Notes: generated by a model not told the origin, from the letters alone. DNA of 44,141 nt from Hungatella sp. UBA3048 (GCA_002367105.1 DFCS01000016.1:1-44141); one strand, 5' to 3'. Shown: positions 16,091-24,717, counted from the first letter of the stretch. Program-made: numbers and translations.

Positions 16091-16939
16091 ATGTGGGATG
16101 GAATTCTATTATCTTGTTTTGCAGATGAAATCGATATGGACTTAGGAAAGCAGATAGAAGTATTAAAGAAGCTGGATATTCATCATGTAGAAATGCGGGG
16201 GGTAAACGGCAAGGGCCTGGTTGAATACTCTATCAATGAAGCAAAGGAAATCAAAAAGCAGCTTGATGAGGAGGGCATCCGATTATCTTCTGTTGGTTCT
16301 CCCATTGGAAAAATAAAAATCACCGATGATTTTGCCCCTCATATGGAGCTTTACAAGCATACGGTGGAAATCGCTCATTTGATGGATGCTCCATACATCC
16401 GTATGTTCAGCTTCTTCATGCCTGAGAATGAAATCTATGCTCCTTACCGGGGGAAGGTCATGGATCAGCTGGGACAGTTTGTAGATTACGCTAAGGCAAG
16501 CCAGACCATACTTCTTCATGAGAATGAAAAGGATATCTACGGAGATGTTGCAGACCGCTGTCTGGAAATCATGAAGGAATTCTATGGGGATCATTTTAAG
16601 GCAGTCTTTGACTTTGCAAATTTTGTTCAGTGCAAACAGAATACTCTGGAAGCTTATGAGATGTTAAAGTCCTACATCGCCTATATCCATGTAAAGGATG
16701 CCCTGTGGTCTGATGCCAGTGTGGTTCCGGCAGGTATGGGAGACGGACATGTGGAAGAAATCTTAAAGACTCTGAAAGCCGGAGGATATCAGGGATTTTT
16801 ATCTTTAGAGCCTCATTTAAGTGATTTTGCAGGATTTGATGCCCTGGAGCAGAATGCTTCCCAGAAGAAAAAGATGAGCGGAGAAGAAGCATTTACTTTA
16901 GCATACGAATCCCTTAAAAAGATATTAGAAAAAATTTAA
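16091..16939 (+). CDS. Sugar isomerase/epimerase-fold (xylose isomerase-like TIM barrel) protein
   Basis: A 282-aa TIM-barrel enzyme of the AP-endonuclease-2/xylose-isomerase-like family. A full set of metal ligands is visible: Glu144 (LLHENEK), Asp174 (VFDFAN), His200 (YIHVKDA) and Glu240 (SLEPH). Relatives include ketose 3-epimerases, hydroxypyruvate isomerase, inosose dehydratase and C-glycoside or 3-keto-glycoside lyases. ATG 16091 has AAGGAGAA 7 nt upstream; the upstream ATG at 16052 has no spaced site. It is the last gene of the AraC-linked operon. With two MocA oxidoreductases beside it, a role on a keto-sugar intermediate is attractive but unproven. Confidence 0.85.
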   Translation: MWDGILLSCFADEIDMDLGKQIEVLKKLDIHHVEMRGVNGKGLVEYSINEAKEIKKQLDEEGIRLSSVGSPIGKIKITDDFAPHMELYKHTVEIAHLMDAPYIRMFSFFMPENEIYAPYRGKVMDQLGQFVDYAKASQTILLHENEKDIYGDVADRCLEIMKEFYGDHFKAVFDFANFVQCKQNTLEAYEMLKSYIAYIHVKDALWSDASVVPAGMGDGHVEEILKTLKAGGYQGFLSLEPHLSDFAGFDALEQNASQKKKMSGEEAFTLAYESLKKILEKI

Positions 16940-16955
16940 GCAAAATATTCAACCA

Positions 16956-16989
16956 GGGCGTGTCTATAAAAGAAATGTTAGACACGCCC
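16956..16989. repeat. Perfect 11-bp inverted repeat without T tract
   Basis: GGGCGTGTCTA (16956-16966) and TAGACACGCCC (16979-16989) are perfectly complementary around a 12-nt AT-rich centre. Neither strand continues into a T run, so it is a poor intrinsic terminator. It marks the border between the AraC-linked operon and the YesN/YesM cassette. It could be a Rho-dependent or processing hairpin, or a remnant of a mobile element end. Confidence 0.6.
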
Positions 16990-17102
16990 CGGACCAGTAC
17001 ATAGAGATGTTGATGAGTCGCGATAATCTTTTCCAGGTTACTTCTATTTGCAGAGCATCGAACTGCCGGTATTGATATCGTGGAATATAAGGAAGGTGTG
17101 GC

Positions 17103-17873
17103 ATGGCTTATCAGATAATTATTATAGATGATGAAAAAGAAATCAGCACAGGTTTTGCACAATTCTTTCCGTGGACAAATTTGGGCTTTTTTGTTGCGGG
17201 CCAATTTACAGGGGCAAAGGCAGCGCTTGAATTTATAAAATCAAATCCTGTTGATATGATTGTAAGCGATATCATCATGCCTGGCATGACGGGGATTGAC
17301 CTTGCAAGGGAGCTGTCTGCAATGACATTGGAACCGCAGCCTTTGGTTATTTTGTTCAGCGCCCATAGCGAATTTGAATATGCACGCCAGGCGCTGAAAT
17401 ACAAATGTACCGATTACGTGCTGAAAACAACAGAATATGAAGAGCTGATACAGATATTCAGCCGCTTAAAGGAGCAATTGGATGAACGTAATTCAGCCGC
17501 AGTTGCCAATGATAATTTTGAAGACAAGGTAATAACCGAAATTAAAGAATATGTGAAACAAAATCCTGCAAGTGCTAATCTGGAGGAAGCCGCAAGCAGA
17601 GTATATTTAAGTGCTTCTTATGTGAGCCGTTATTTTAAACAGAGAACAGACATGAACTTTTCCGATTATGTCACTGCTTATAAGATGCAGCTAGCTTCTG
17701 AATTATTAACTGATCTGCAGTACAAAATCTATGAAATAAGTACCATGTCCGGATATGCCAATCCGGTCAATTTCACTCGTTCTTTCAAAAAGCACTATGG
17801 CATTTCACCACGAGAATATCGTTTTGAAAAATTGGGACGTATTCTTCCCGGTGATGAGGAGGATTCATTATGA
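17103..17873 (+). CDS. YesN-type response regulator (REC + AraC HTH)
   Basis: A DNA-binding response regulator of 256 aa. The receiver domain (about 1-125) has Asp9-Asp10 and phospho-acceptor Asp56 in IVSDIIMPGMTG. The C-terminal AraC domain (about 155-245) ends with SGYANPVNFTRSFKKHYGISPREYR. It is a short form: many YesN proteins are about 500 aa with a long linker, missing here. It overlaps the YesM-type kinase gene by 4 bases. Expected targets are the adjacent esterase and carbohydrate ABC genes. A GGAAGG ribosome site precedes the ATG. Confidence 0.93.
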   Translation: MAYQIIIIDDEKEISTGFAQFFPWTNLGFFVAGQFTGAKAALEFIKSNPVDMIVSDIIMPGMTGIDLARELSAMTLEPQPLVILFSAHSEFEYARQALKYKCTDYVLKTTEYEELIQIFSRLKEQLDERNSAAVANDNFEDKVITEIKEYVKQNPASANLEEAASRVYLSASYVSRYFKQRTDMNFSDYVTAYKMQLASELLTDLQYKIYEISTMSGYANPVNFTRSFKKHYGISPREYRFEKLGRILPGDEEDSL

Positions 17874-19606
17874 AACGGCAGTTTTTTATAAGAAATTTTC
17901 TTCTCGTAACGCTACCGGTTATTTTGGTTATTGTATTGCTGGGGTGGATTGCAATCTATATCATTAATACCAGCACGCAAAAATCAATCACCGATATCAA
18001 TACCCAGACAGTAAGCCGGATCAGAGAAAGTACGGAGCTGATATTTAGTGAAGCTGATGCCCAGAGTCTTAATTACAGTATTACGCCCCATGTCATGTTA
18101 CAGTTGGAATCATTATTGGAAAATGGGTATTCCGACAAAGAGCATATGGATATCTCATATATGATTAAAACGTTTGTGGATTCCAATGTGAATTCAAAAA
18201 CGTATATCCATTCGCTCTATATTTATTTAAATAATACCCACAGCAACTTTTTTGCCTCTTTTGTGGGCTTAGCGAATGCTTCTAATTTCCGTGATACAGT
18301 GTGGCTGCAACAAGCACAATCCATGCCTTCAGAATATAAGCAGTGGCTGGAGCTTCGAAACATTAGTTCCTACGCAATGACTTCTTATTCGACTGATGTC
18401 CTAAGTATATACAAACGCCTCTATGCGTCAGATAAAACAAAACCAATTGGAGTATTGGTCTTAAATATACAACTGGAATATTTGAATGCATTTTACAGTG
18501 ATTATCTGTCTTACCCCGAGCAAACCATATTGCTTATAAACAGTTCCGGTGAGATCCTTAGTATGGCGGGACATTCCGGACTTTTTTCTGTGCATGACCA
18601 TGTGGATACTGCCGGACTTGATAACTTATATTATATTGCCAGAGAAGATAACAGTGCCTATGGCGTAACTTATTTATCGCTTGTGCCTCGGGCTTCCTTG
18701 TATCAGCAATCTCAGGATATTCTTAGGCTGGTTATTGCAGCGATTGTTGCAGCACTTCTTCTAGGAGGCACAATTTCCTTTCTGGTCACCCGAAGAAATA
18801 CAAAGGACATAAGCGCAATTCTTCAGCTTGTAGAGGCAGCAGAAAAAGGCAAAGAACTGCCGGAATTAAAGCCATCTGCAGGTGTTTATGGGTACATCAC
18901 CCAAAGCATTGTCAGGGGCTTTCTTGAAAAATCTGCTTTGGACAGGCAATTAGTGGAGAAGAAATACCGCCTGGAGGCCATGCATTTTTCATTTCTGCAG
19001 TCACAGCTTAATCCGCACTTCTTATTTAATACGCTGAAAAACATTTTTTGGAAAACGGTAAAGCTGACCGGCCAGCCCAACGAGGCCAGCCGAATGATTG
19101 ATTTGCTGACCAGCGTATTATACTACACCCTGGTTAATCCCGACAGATATGTTGTATTGGAAGACGAAATAGAAAACACTGAAAAATATCTTAAGATTCA
19201 ACAAATGCGGTTTGATCATGCTTTTCATGTGATATGGAACGTGAATGTTGACACGCATGAAATTAAATGCATTAAGTTTTTGCTTCAACCTTTGGTAGAA
19301 AACAGCATATCCCATGGATTTAAGCAAGTGGATTCAGGAGAAATAGAGATAAAAATCACGGAAGACCAGCATATGGTACACTTTTCTGTTACAGATAACG
19401 GTATGGGATTCCCGGAGACGAGACTGGCACAAATCCGTGAATGGCTGCTCCAGGAAGACTCACCGACAGAGGGAATCGGTTTATATAATTTAAATAAGCG
19501 GCTGGTTTTAACATATGGGGAGCACTCTGCATTAAAAATTTCCAGTATCCCTGGACATGAAACACGTATCGAATTTTTTATTCCGATAAATGAACAATTT
19601 TTCTAA
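17870..19606 (+). CDS. YesM-type sensor histidine kinase
   Basis: A membrane histidine kinase of the His_kinase/YesM family, 578 aa. One transmembrane helix near 8-30, a large extracellular sensor (about 31-285), a second helix near 287-307, then the kinase core with phospho-His383 in SQLNPHFLFNTL, followed by a HATPase domain with DNGMGFP and GIGLYNLNKRL. Such kinases usually sense extracellular carbohydrate, often through a binding lipoprotein; the lipoprotein at 20441 is the obvious partner. By eye the gene is more AT-rich than the metK, opp or iol genes. Confidence 0.93.
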   Translation: MKRQFFIRNFLLVTLPVILVIVLLGWIAIYIINTSTQKSITDINTQTVSRIRESTELIFSEADAQSLNYSITPHVMLQLESLLENGYSDKEHMDISYMIKTFVDSNVNSKTYIHSLYIYLNNTHSNFFASFVGLANASNFRDTVWLQQAQSMPSEYKQWLELRNISSYAMTSYSTDVLSIYKRLYASDKTKPIGVLVLNIQLEYLNAFYSDYLSYPEQTILLINSSGEILSMAGHSGLFSVHDHVDTAGLDNLYYIAREDNSAYGVTYLSLVPRASLYQQSQDILRLVIAAIVAALLLGGTISFLVTRRNTKDISAILQLVEAAEKGKELPELKPSAGVYGYITQSIVRGFLEKSALDRQLVEKKYRLEAMHFSFLQSQLNPHFLFNTLKNIFWKTVKLTGQPNEASRMIDLLTSVLYYTLVNPDRYVVLEDEIENTEKYLKIQQMRFDHAFHVIWNVNVDTHEIKCIKFLLQPLVENSISHGFKQVDSGEIEIKITEDQHMVHFSVTDNGMGFPETRLAQIREWLLQEDSPTEGIGLYNLNKRLVLTYGEHSALKISSIPGHETRIEFFIPINEQFF

Positions 19607-19618
19607 AGGAGAAGAGAG

Positions 19619-20257
19619 ATGAAAGAATACTTTAAACAGGGTGCCACAGTACTTTTTTATGGGGACAGCATTACCGATGCATCGCGGGACAGGGAAAATC
19701 CCGTTCATATGGGACATGGTTATGCTAAAAAAATTGCGGACATTTACACCGCATTATACCCAAACAGCGGCGTACAGTTTTATAACAGGGGCATTGGAGG
19801 AAACCGGCTGTCGGATCTCTTGGATCGTTATCATGAAGATGTATGCCCGGTAAAACCGGATTTTGTTTCAGTCCTTGTAGGGATCAATGACACCTGGCGA
19901 AGATATGATCGTGGGCTTATCGTCACAGAAGCTGAGTTTGAGAAACAATACCGGGATTTACTGGGGCGTATCCGTTTGGATTTCCCTCAATCCCCAATCA
20001 TGGTGATTGAACCGTTTCTTTTACCCACAGACCCGGCAAAAACAGCTTATTGGGAAGATCTCACCCCTAAGATTGAAATCGTAAAGAGTCTTGCAAAAGA
20101 AATGGCTGACTTTTATCTTCCTTCCGGACAACTGTTTGATGAAGCGATGAAGGATGGATACTCTCCTTTTCAGCTTTCAGAAGATGGAGTACACCCTACC
20201 AATACAGGACATGCGTATCTTGCAGTTAAGTGGCTTCAAATGGTTGGTGTATTGTAA
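19619..20257 (+). CDS. SGNH/GDSL esterase, Axe2-like acetyl-sugar deacetylase
   Basis: A 212-aa SGNH hydrolase with no signal peptide, so cytoplasmic. Blocks: GDSIT with nucleophile Ser17, RGIGGNR (oxyanion glycine), GIND (oxyanion asparagine) and EDGVHP with Asp189 and His192 completing the triad. The NDTWRRYD stretch and overall layout recall the intracellular Geobacillus Axe2 acetyl-xylo-oligosaccharide esterase. The inferred role is to remove acetyl groups from oligosaccharides brought in by the neighbouring ABC importer. An AAAGGAG site 6-8 nt before the ATG and a 12-nt gap place it in the kinase operon. Confidence 0.87.
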   Translation: MKEYFKQGATVLFYGDSITDASRDRENPVHMGHGYAKKIADIYTALYPNSGVQFYNRGIGGNRLSDLLDRYHEDVCPVKPDFVSVLVGINDTWRRYDRGLIVTEAEFEKQYRDLLGRIRLDFPQSPIMVIEPFLLPTDPAKTAYWEDLTPKIEIVKSLAKEMADFYLPSGQLFDEAMKDGYSPFQLSEDGVHPTNTGHAYLAVKWLQMVGVL

Positions 20258-20440
20258 GCTGCGGACATATCAAATAAAGATAGCATATGACAAGAAATGC
20301 ATGATACATATTTTATTTGTATTAACCGGGATAAGAAACAGCAGCCGCGCTATCTATTCATATTGCACAATTCAGTCTAAAATAGTTTATAGAAACAAAG
20401 TTTTATCGAAATATCAGAAAGCTATTTGGAGGAGAAAGGC

Positions 20441-21832
20441 ATGAAGAAAAGAATTGCAAGTATGGCATTGGTTTCTGCGCTGGTCATGGGCACCTTAGCC
20501 GGTTGTTCAAACCAGGCACCCACATCAACCTCACAGCCGAATGAGAGCAGTACCGCACAAAGTACCCTGCCGGAATCGGAACCGGCCAGTAGTGGAGAGT
20601 TTTCTCCGGCTGATGCTGGAAATGTAACCCTTCGATTTGCATGGTGGGGATCTGATGCACGGCATGAAGCAACCTTAAAGGCCATGGACCTGTACATGAA
20701 GCTGTATCCAAACGTTACCATTGAAGGGGAATATCAGGGATACGATGGCTATCAGCAAAAACTAATGACCCAGTTCGCGGGCGGCACCGAACCTGATCTG
20801 ATGCAGCTCGACTATTACTGGAACCCCGAATGGAAAGGCCAGGAGAACTTATTCGTCGACATGGCTAATACCCCGCTGGTAAACCTTTCCCAGTTCCAGA
20901 AGTCCGCCATTGACGATTACATGACGGTAAATGGAAAAGTGATCGGCCTTCCGATGAACAGCAGCGGATTTGGCGTTATGATCAACAAAGCTTTCTTTGA
21001 TAAGCATAATATTCCTGTGGATACTGTGTGGACCTGGGAAGACATGATTGAGGCTGGCGGAAAGATTAATAAAGAGAATCCAGGCGACCACCTTTTGGCT
21101 ATTGAATCCGGTACTACAACAGGTGGAATCTGTCCCTTTATACTGAATGCTTATGTATATTCCAGATATGGGCATTACTGGGCGGATGAAAACGGCAAGA
21201 TCATTGCTTCGAAAGAAGAACTGACCAATGCCTTTGATATTCTGCAGCAGCTCTTTGTAAGCGGTACCGCGCAGCCCCTTGGGGAAGCCAGTCTTTTCAC
21301 CGGTCAGATGGAACAGAACCCTAAATGGATCAACGGAGAAATTGGTTTTACAGTAGATTGGACGGCAACCGTAGGAAAATACAAAGCATCTCTGCCTGAA
21401 GGGCAGTTTGCTGTTGGCAAACCTCCTTTTGCTAAAAATGGAGATAATCAGGACATCCGGCTTGTTGCCGGTATGGGGCTGGGCGTAAGCGCCCGCTCTA
21501 AGAATGTTGAGTTGGCTACCCACTTTGCAAATTGGCTGATGAGTGATCCCGATGCCTCTCTGCTGATGGGAACCCAACGTTCCGTCCCTAATAACTTCCA
21601 GGCTTTTAAAGCGCTCGTTGATGCCGGCGCTATTTCAGAAGAGATCACTCAAATGCTGGATTGGGCAGAAGCAGCGCCTGCCGCACCGGTACCTTTGATT
21701 GAGTTCAATAGTGAAGTAGGCGACATAGCTAAAGATATCTGCGAACAGGTTGTTTATGGCCAGCTCACCCCAGAGCAGGCAGCCGACAGGTTCCTCACCG
21801 ATGTGCAGACAAAAATGGATACGGTCAGATAA
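20441..21832 (+). CDS. Carbohydrate ABC transporter substrate-binding lipoprotein
   Basis: An extracellular lipoprotein of 463 aa. The signal peptide ends in the lipobox LAGC with lipid-modified Cys22, followed by a Ser/Thr-rich linker (about 25-55) and a family 1 (MalE/UgpB-like) binding domain. ATG 20441 has a strong GGAGGAGAAAGG site; an upstream TTG at 20426 would overlap that site. The two permeases follow after a terminator-like hairpin, a common way to make more binding protein than permease. No ATPase is encoded here, so a shared MsmX-type ATPase is likely. The substrate is probably an acetylated oligosaccharide, by association with the esterase. Confidence 0.93.
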   Translation: MKKRIASMALVSALVMGTLAGCSNQAPTSTSQPNESSTAQSTLPESEPASSGEFSPADAGNVTLRFAWWGSDARHEATLKAMDLYMKLYPNVTIEGEYQGYDGYQQKLMTQFAGGTEPDLMQLDYYWNPEWKGQENLFVDMANTPLVNLSQFQKSAIDDYMTVNGKVIGLPMNSSGFGVMINKAFFDKHNIPVDTVWTWEDMIEAGGKINKENPGDHLLAIESGTTTGGICPFILNAYVYSRYGHYWADENGKIIASKEELTNAFDILQQLFVSGTAQPLGEASLFTGQMEQNPKWINGEIGFTVDWTATVGKYKASLPEGQFAVGKPPFAKNGDNQDIRLVAGMGLGVSARSKNVELATHFANWLMSDPDASLLMGTQRSVPNNFQAFKALVDAGAISEEITQMLDWAEAAPAAPVPLIEFNSEVGDIAKDICEQVVYGQLTPEQAADRFLTDVQTKMDTVR

Positions 21833-21848
21833 CAAGAATTTAGAAGCC

Positions 21849-21891
21849 ATGAACCCGGCCTAGGCAACGTCCCGGCTGGGTTCATTTTTTT
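21849..21891 (+). terminator. Attenuating terminator between binding protein and permeases
   Basis: ATGAACCCGGCC (21849-21860) pairs with GGCTGGGTTCAT (21874-21885) and runs into a T7-8 tract. Lying between the lipoprotein and the first permease, it probably ends most transcripts and lets some through. Confidence 0.88.
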
Positions 21892-21918
21892 AAAAATTGA
21901 TGTGAGGTTTGGTATAAT

Positions 21919-22815
21919 ATGAATAAAGTAAAATACACGAAACGAGGCAATATGGGCTACCTTTATATCTTTCCGTGGATATTGGGCTTTCTCATTTTCC
22001 AGCTTTATCCGTTGGGGGCGTCTCTGTACTATTCTTTTACAGAGTACAACATTACCGGTACTCCAACTTTTATAGGGTTCAAAAACTACGTTACCATGTT
22101 TTCCAGTGATTCGCTGTTTTACACTTCCCTGGGTAATACCCTAAAATATGTCTTCCTGTCATTACCGATGAAAATAATTACAGCTTTGATTGTGGCTGTT
22201 ATTTTAAACCAGAAGCTTAAAGGAATCAATTTCTATCGGACCGTATATTATATTCCGTCTATTTTTGGCGGCAGTGTTGCAATTTCCATTCTGTGGCGCT
22301 TTTTATTTATGGATGGCGGATTAGTAAACCGCATGCTGAATGGATTGGGTATGACTTCTGTTCCATGGCTATCAAGTCCTAATTATTCATTATTCACCTT
22401 AAGCTTACTAAGCGTTTGGCAATTCGGATCTTCAATGGTTCTGTTTCTAGCCGCACTGAAACAGGTCCCTGAGGATTTGTATGAAGCTGCTCTCATCGAC
22501 GGAGCAGGGGCTGTCCGTATGTTTTTCAAAATTACATTACCCATGATAACCGCTGTTCTATTCTTTAATATTCTTATGCAGCTGGTTAATGCGTTTCAGG
22601 ATTTTACCGGGGCATTTGTAATCACAAACGGCGGCCCGCTGAATTCGACCTATCTTTATGCTCTTAAACTTTATGACGAAGCATTCAAATACTTTAAGAT
22701 GGGTTATGCCAGCGCTCTTTCATGGGTTTTATTTGTTATCATATTAATCTTTACCGCTATATTTTTCCGGTTTTCAGAAGCGGCTACCTATTATGAAGAT
22801 GGGGGGAATTTTTAA
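21919..22815 (+). CDS. Carbohydrate ABC transporter permease 1 (MalF/UgpA type)
   Basis: An inner-membrane permease of 298 aa with about six transmembrane helices. The cytoplasmic coupling motif reads EAALIDGAGAVRMFFKITLP (near 190), the EAA loop of sugar permeases. The N-terminus (YLYIFPWILGFLIFQLYPLG) is typical of the MalF/UgpA group. Its stop overlaps the start of the second permease. With the lipoprotein at 20441 and permease 2 it makes a CUT1 importer lacking its own ATPase. Confidence 0.94.
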   Translation: MNKVKYTKRGNMGYLYIFPWILGFLIFQLYPLGASLYYSFTEYNITGTPTFIGFKNYVTMFSSDSLFYTSLGNTLKYVFLSLPMKIITALIVAVILNQKLKGINFYRTVYYIPSIFGGSVAISILWRFLFMDGGLVNRMLNGLGMTSVPWLSSPNYSLFTLSLLSVWQFGSSMVLFLAALKQVPEDLYEAALIDGAGAVRMFFKITLPMITAVLFFNILMQLVNAFQDFTGAFVITNGGPLNSTYLYALKLYDEAFKYFKMGYASALSWVLFVIILIFTAIFFRFSEAATYYEDGGNF

Positions 22816-23663
22816 TGAGTGGAAAAGAGAAAAAATACATTTTGACAATCATAACCCATCTGGCCATGATATTAATTGGAATCGTAATGCTTTACCCTCT
22901 GATATGGATGTTGTTTTCAGCATTTAAAACTAACGCTGAAATATTTGGATCAACTGCTTTATTACCCTCAGAGCCTGTTTGGGATTCATTTATAAAAGGA
23001 TGGAAAGGGACAGGAAAGGTCACCTATACTCAATTTTATATCAATACCTTTAAATTGGTCATCCCTACAGTGCTTTTCACCGTATTTTCCTGTTCTTTCG
23101 TTGCCTATGGCTTTGCACGGTTCCGTTTTCGAGGAAAAAAAATCTTATTTATGCTAATGATCTCGACTTTAATGCTGCCAAATTCCGTTTTAATAATTCC
23201 GCGGTATATCCTGTACAACAAGCTGGGCTGGCTGAACAGCTATCTGCCTTTTACGATCCCTGCACTATTTGCGTGCTATCCATTTTTTATTTACATGATG
23301 GTCCAGTTTTTCAGGGGTCTTCCGATTGCATTGGATGAAGCTGCTTCCATTGATGGCTGCAATACTTTCCAGGTATATTGGACCATCCTGCTCCCATTAA
23401 CGAAACCGGCTTTGTTTTCAGCTGCTATCTTTCAGTTTATTTGGACGTGGAACGATTTCTTTAATTCATTGATATACATTAACAGTGTCAGGAAATTTCC
23501 CATTGTACTGGCATTGCGGATGTCTTTGGATGCCACGGCAGCAGCAAATTGGAATCAGGTTCTGGCTATGTCAGTTCTGTCGCTCCTTCCAGGAACCATT
23601 TTGTTTTTCTCCGCACAGAAATATTTTGTGGAGGGGGTATCTGCAGGAGGTGTAAAGGGTTAG
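22815..23663 (+). CDS. Carbohydrate ABC transporter permease 2 (MalG/UgpE type)
   Basis: The second membrane subunit, 282 aa, about six helices, with the EAA loop EAASIDGCNTFQVYWTILLP (near 175) and the C-terminal QKYFVEGVSAGGVKG ending seen in MalG/UgpE proteins. It starts one base inside the stop of permease 1 (TAATG), so translation is coupled. It is the last gene of the cassette, closed by a bidirectional terminator. Confidence 0.94.
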   Translation: MSGKEKKYILTIITHLAMILIGIVMLYPLIWMLFSAFKTNAEIFGSTALLPSEPVWDSFIKGWKGTGKVTYTQFYINTFKLVIPTVLFTVFSCSFVAYGFARFRFRGKKILFMLMISTLMLPNSVLIIPRYILYNKLGWLNSYLPFTIPALFACYPFFIYMMVQFFRGLPIALDEAASIDGCNTFQVYWTILLPLTKPALFSAAIFQFIWTWNDFFNSLIYINSVRKFPIVLALRMSLDATAAANWNQVLAMSVLSLLPGTILFFSAQKYFVEGVSAGGVKG

Positions 23664-23696
23664 GTAAAGCATGAAGTAAAACATTAAATAGAGCAC

Positions 23697-23750
23697 TAAA
23701 AAAGCGTAACCAGGAGTTTGGTAAAAAAGGACTCTTGGATACGCTTTTCT
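23697..23750. terminator. Bidirectional terminator between permease 2 and iolR
   Basis: AAAAGCGTA (23700-23708) pairs with TACGCTTTT (23740-23748), extended by partly matched inner arms. T-rich ends are present in both directions. It sits between convergent genes and can serve both. Confidence 0.85.
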
Positions 23751-23773
23751 AATAGGAAGAAGAGAACTTCGGT

Positions 23774-24550
23774 CTATAGTTCAGGAGTAATCTCAATGAC
23801 GCAGCCCAATTCCTTACAGCTGGAACTGAAATCATCATCAGGCGTCCGTTCGGTTAAGATAGAATCAAACTGTCCGATGTCTCCGTAGGTCATGAGAGAT
23901 GCCCGTCCGAATTTTGAGGAATCTGCCAGAAGATAATGCTTCTGGCTCTTTTTTAATGCTGTTTTCTTGATGGTGTACTCCTCTGTGGAAGCGTTACAGA
24001 CTCCGGCCTGAAGGGAAACTCCTGTACAGGCCATAAATGCCCGGATAATATTATAATCCTCTAAGTATTCCACGCATGAGCTGCCGACTAAGGAAGCAGT
24101 ATCTCTTTTTAAAGACCCGGGCAGGACGATTACGTTAATGTTAGGATAATTCATGGCTTTGTTGATGACCTGGATGCTGTTGGTAATGACCGTAACCGTG
24201 GCCAGATGGGACAGGTGATCCACAATATTCATGGTAGTGGTTCCGCTGTCAATGAATATGATATCCCGCTCCCGTACATAAGAGGCGGCAAGTGCGGCAA
24301 TTCTCTGCTTGCTTTGGGCATTTCTGCCTGCGCGTTCATGGAATGCAACCAGATTCGGGACAGAGGACGCATTCTCACATGCGATGACACCTCCATAGAC
24401 TTTTTCCACGCTGCCTCGGGCAACAAGGATTTCTAAATCCCTGCGAAGGGTGTTTTTTGAAATTTCAAATTCTTCACACAGGGCATCAATAGAGGCTGTC
24501 TTGTGCTCTAGAATATATTGTTCCAGTTGGTCGATTCGGGAAATTCTCAT
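23774..24550 (-). CDS. iolR: DeoR-family repressor, IolR-like
   Basis: A 258-aa DeoR-type regulator. The N-terminal winged HTH (about 1-55) reads ASIDALCEEFEISKNTLRRDLEIL. The C-terminal DeoRC sensor (about 75-235) has the DSGTTTMNI phosphosugar loop near residue 101 and the later ADSSKFGR segment. It is divergent from the inositol operon, whose control region carries repeated sites close to the Bacillus IolR consensus, including two that flank or overlap its own promoter. The likely inducer is 2-deoxy-5-keto-gluconate 6-phosphate, as in Bacillus; this is by analogy. AAGGAG precedes the ATG. Confidence 0.88.
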   Translation of the reverse strand: MRISRIDQLEQYILEHKTASIDALCEEFEISKNTLRRDLEILVARGSVEKVYGGVIACENASSVPNLVAFHERAGRNAQSKQRIAALAASYVRERDIIFIDSGTTTMNIVDHLSHLATVTVITNSIQVINKAMNYPNINVIVLPGSLKRDTASLVGSSCVEYLEDYNIIRAFMACTGVSLQAGVCNASTEEYTIKKTALKKSQKHYLLADSSKFGRASLMTYGDIGQFDSILTERTPDDDFSSSCKELGCVIEITPEL

Positions 24551-24598
24551 AGTTGTACTCCTTGCTCAGCTGTCTCTCTGACATACTGTTATGGTTAG

Positions 24599-24627
24599 AT
24601 TATAACAGATGTACAAGAAAATATCAA
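24599..24627 (-). promoter_or_regulatory. Promoter of iolR
   Basis: On the minus strand, TTGATA (24622-24627), a 17-nt spacer and TATAAT (24599-24604). The -35 overlaps an IolR-like half-site (24621-24631) and adjoins the operator at 24633, which suggests autoregulation. Confidence 0.8.
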
Positions 24628-24632
24628 GAAGT

Positions 24633-24646
24633 AACCAAGATATTAC
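24633..24646 (+). promoter_or_regulatory. IolR-like operator 1
   Basis: AACCAAGATATTAC is a copy of the element at 24718-24731 with one difference. It fits most of the Bacillus IolR consensus WRAYCAADARD. It lies just upstream of the iolR promoter and about 80 bases upstream of the iolJ start site, so the pair could support looping. Confidence 0.7.
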
Positions 24647-24686
24647 CATAAAGTCACTCGAAATAGTAAAAAATTAAAAGATTATC

Positions 24687-24715
24687 TTGACCATTCCCGT
24701 GATAAGTGCTAAAAT
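24687..24715 (+). promoter_or_regulatory. Promoter of the iol operon
   Basis: TTGACC (24687-24692), a 17-nt spacer and TAAAAT (24710-24715). Transcription would start near 24722, inside operator 2, so bound repressor would block initiation. Confidence 0.83.
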
Positions 24716-24717
24716 AT

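Noticed and set aside
12874..16939. C-glycoside cleavage (DgpABC-like) cluster
   Set aside because: Only the oxidoreductase and isomerase-fold parts are present; no DgpB-like small subunit gene was seen, so the specific assignment is not supported.
16956..16989. Intrinsic terminator
   Set aside because: No T run follows the stem on either strand, so it is listed as an inverted repeat instead.
20363..20391. Promoter before the sugar-binding lipoprotein
   Set aside because: TTGCAC-N17-TTTATA has a poor -10 box; it is too weak to list as a feature although a promoter in this 183-nt gap is plausible.
20849..21577. 242-codon open frame on the minus strand
   Set aside because: It lies wholly opposite the sugar-binding lipoprotein gene, has no ribosome site and shows no recognisable protein features.
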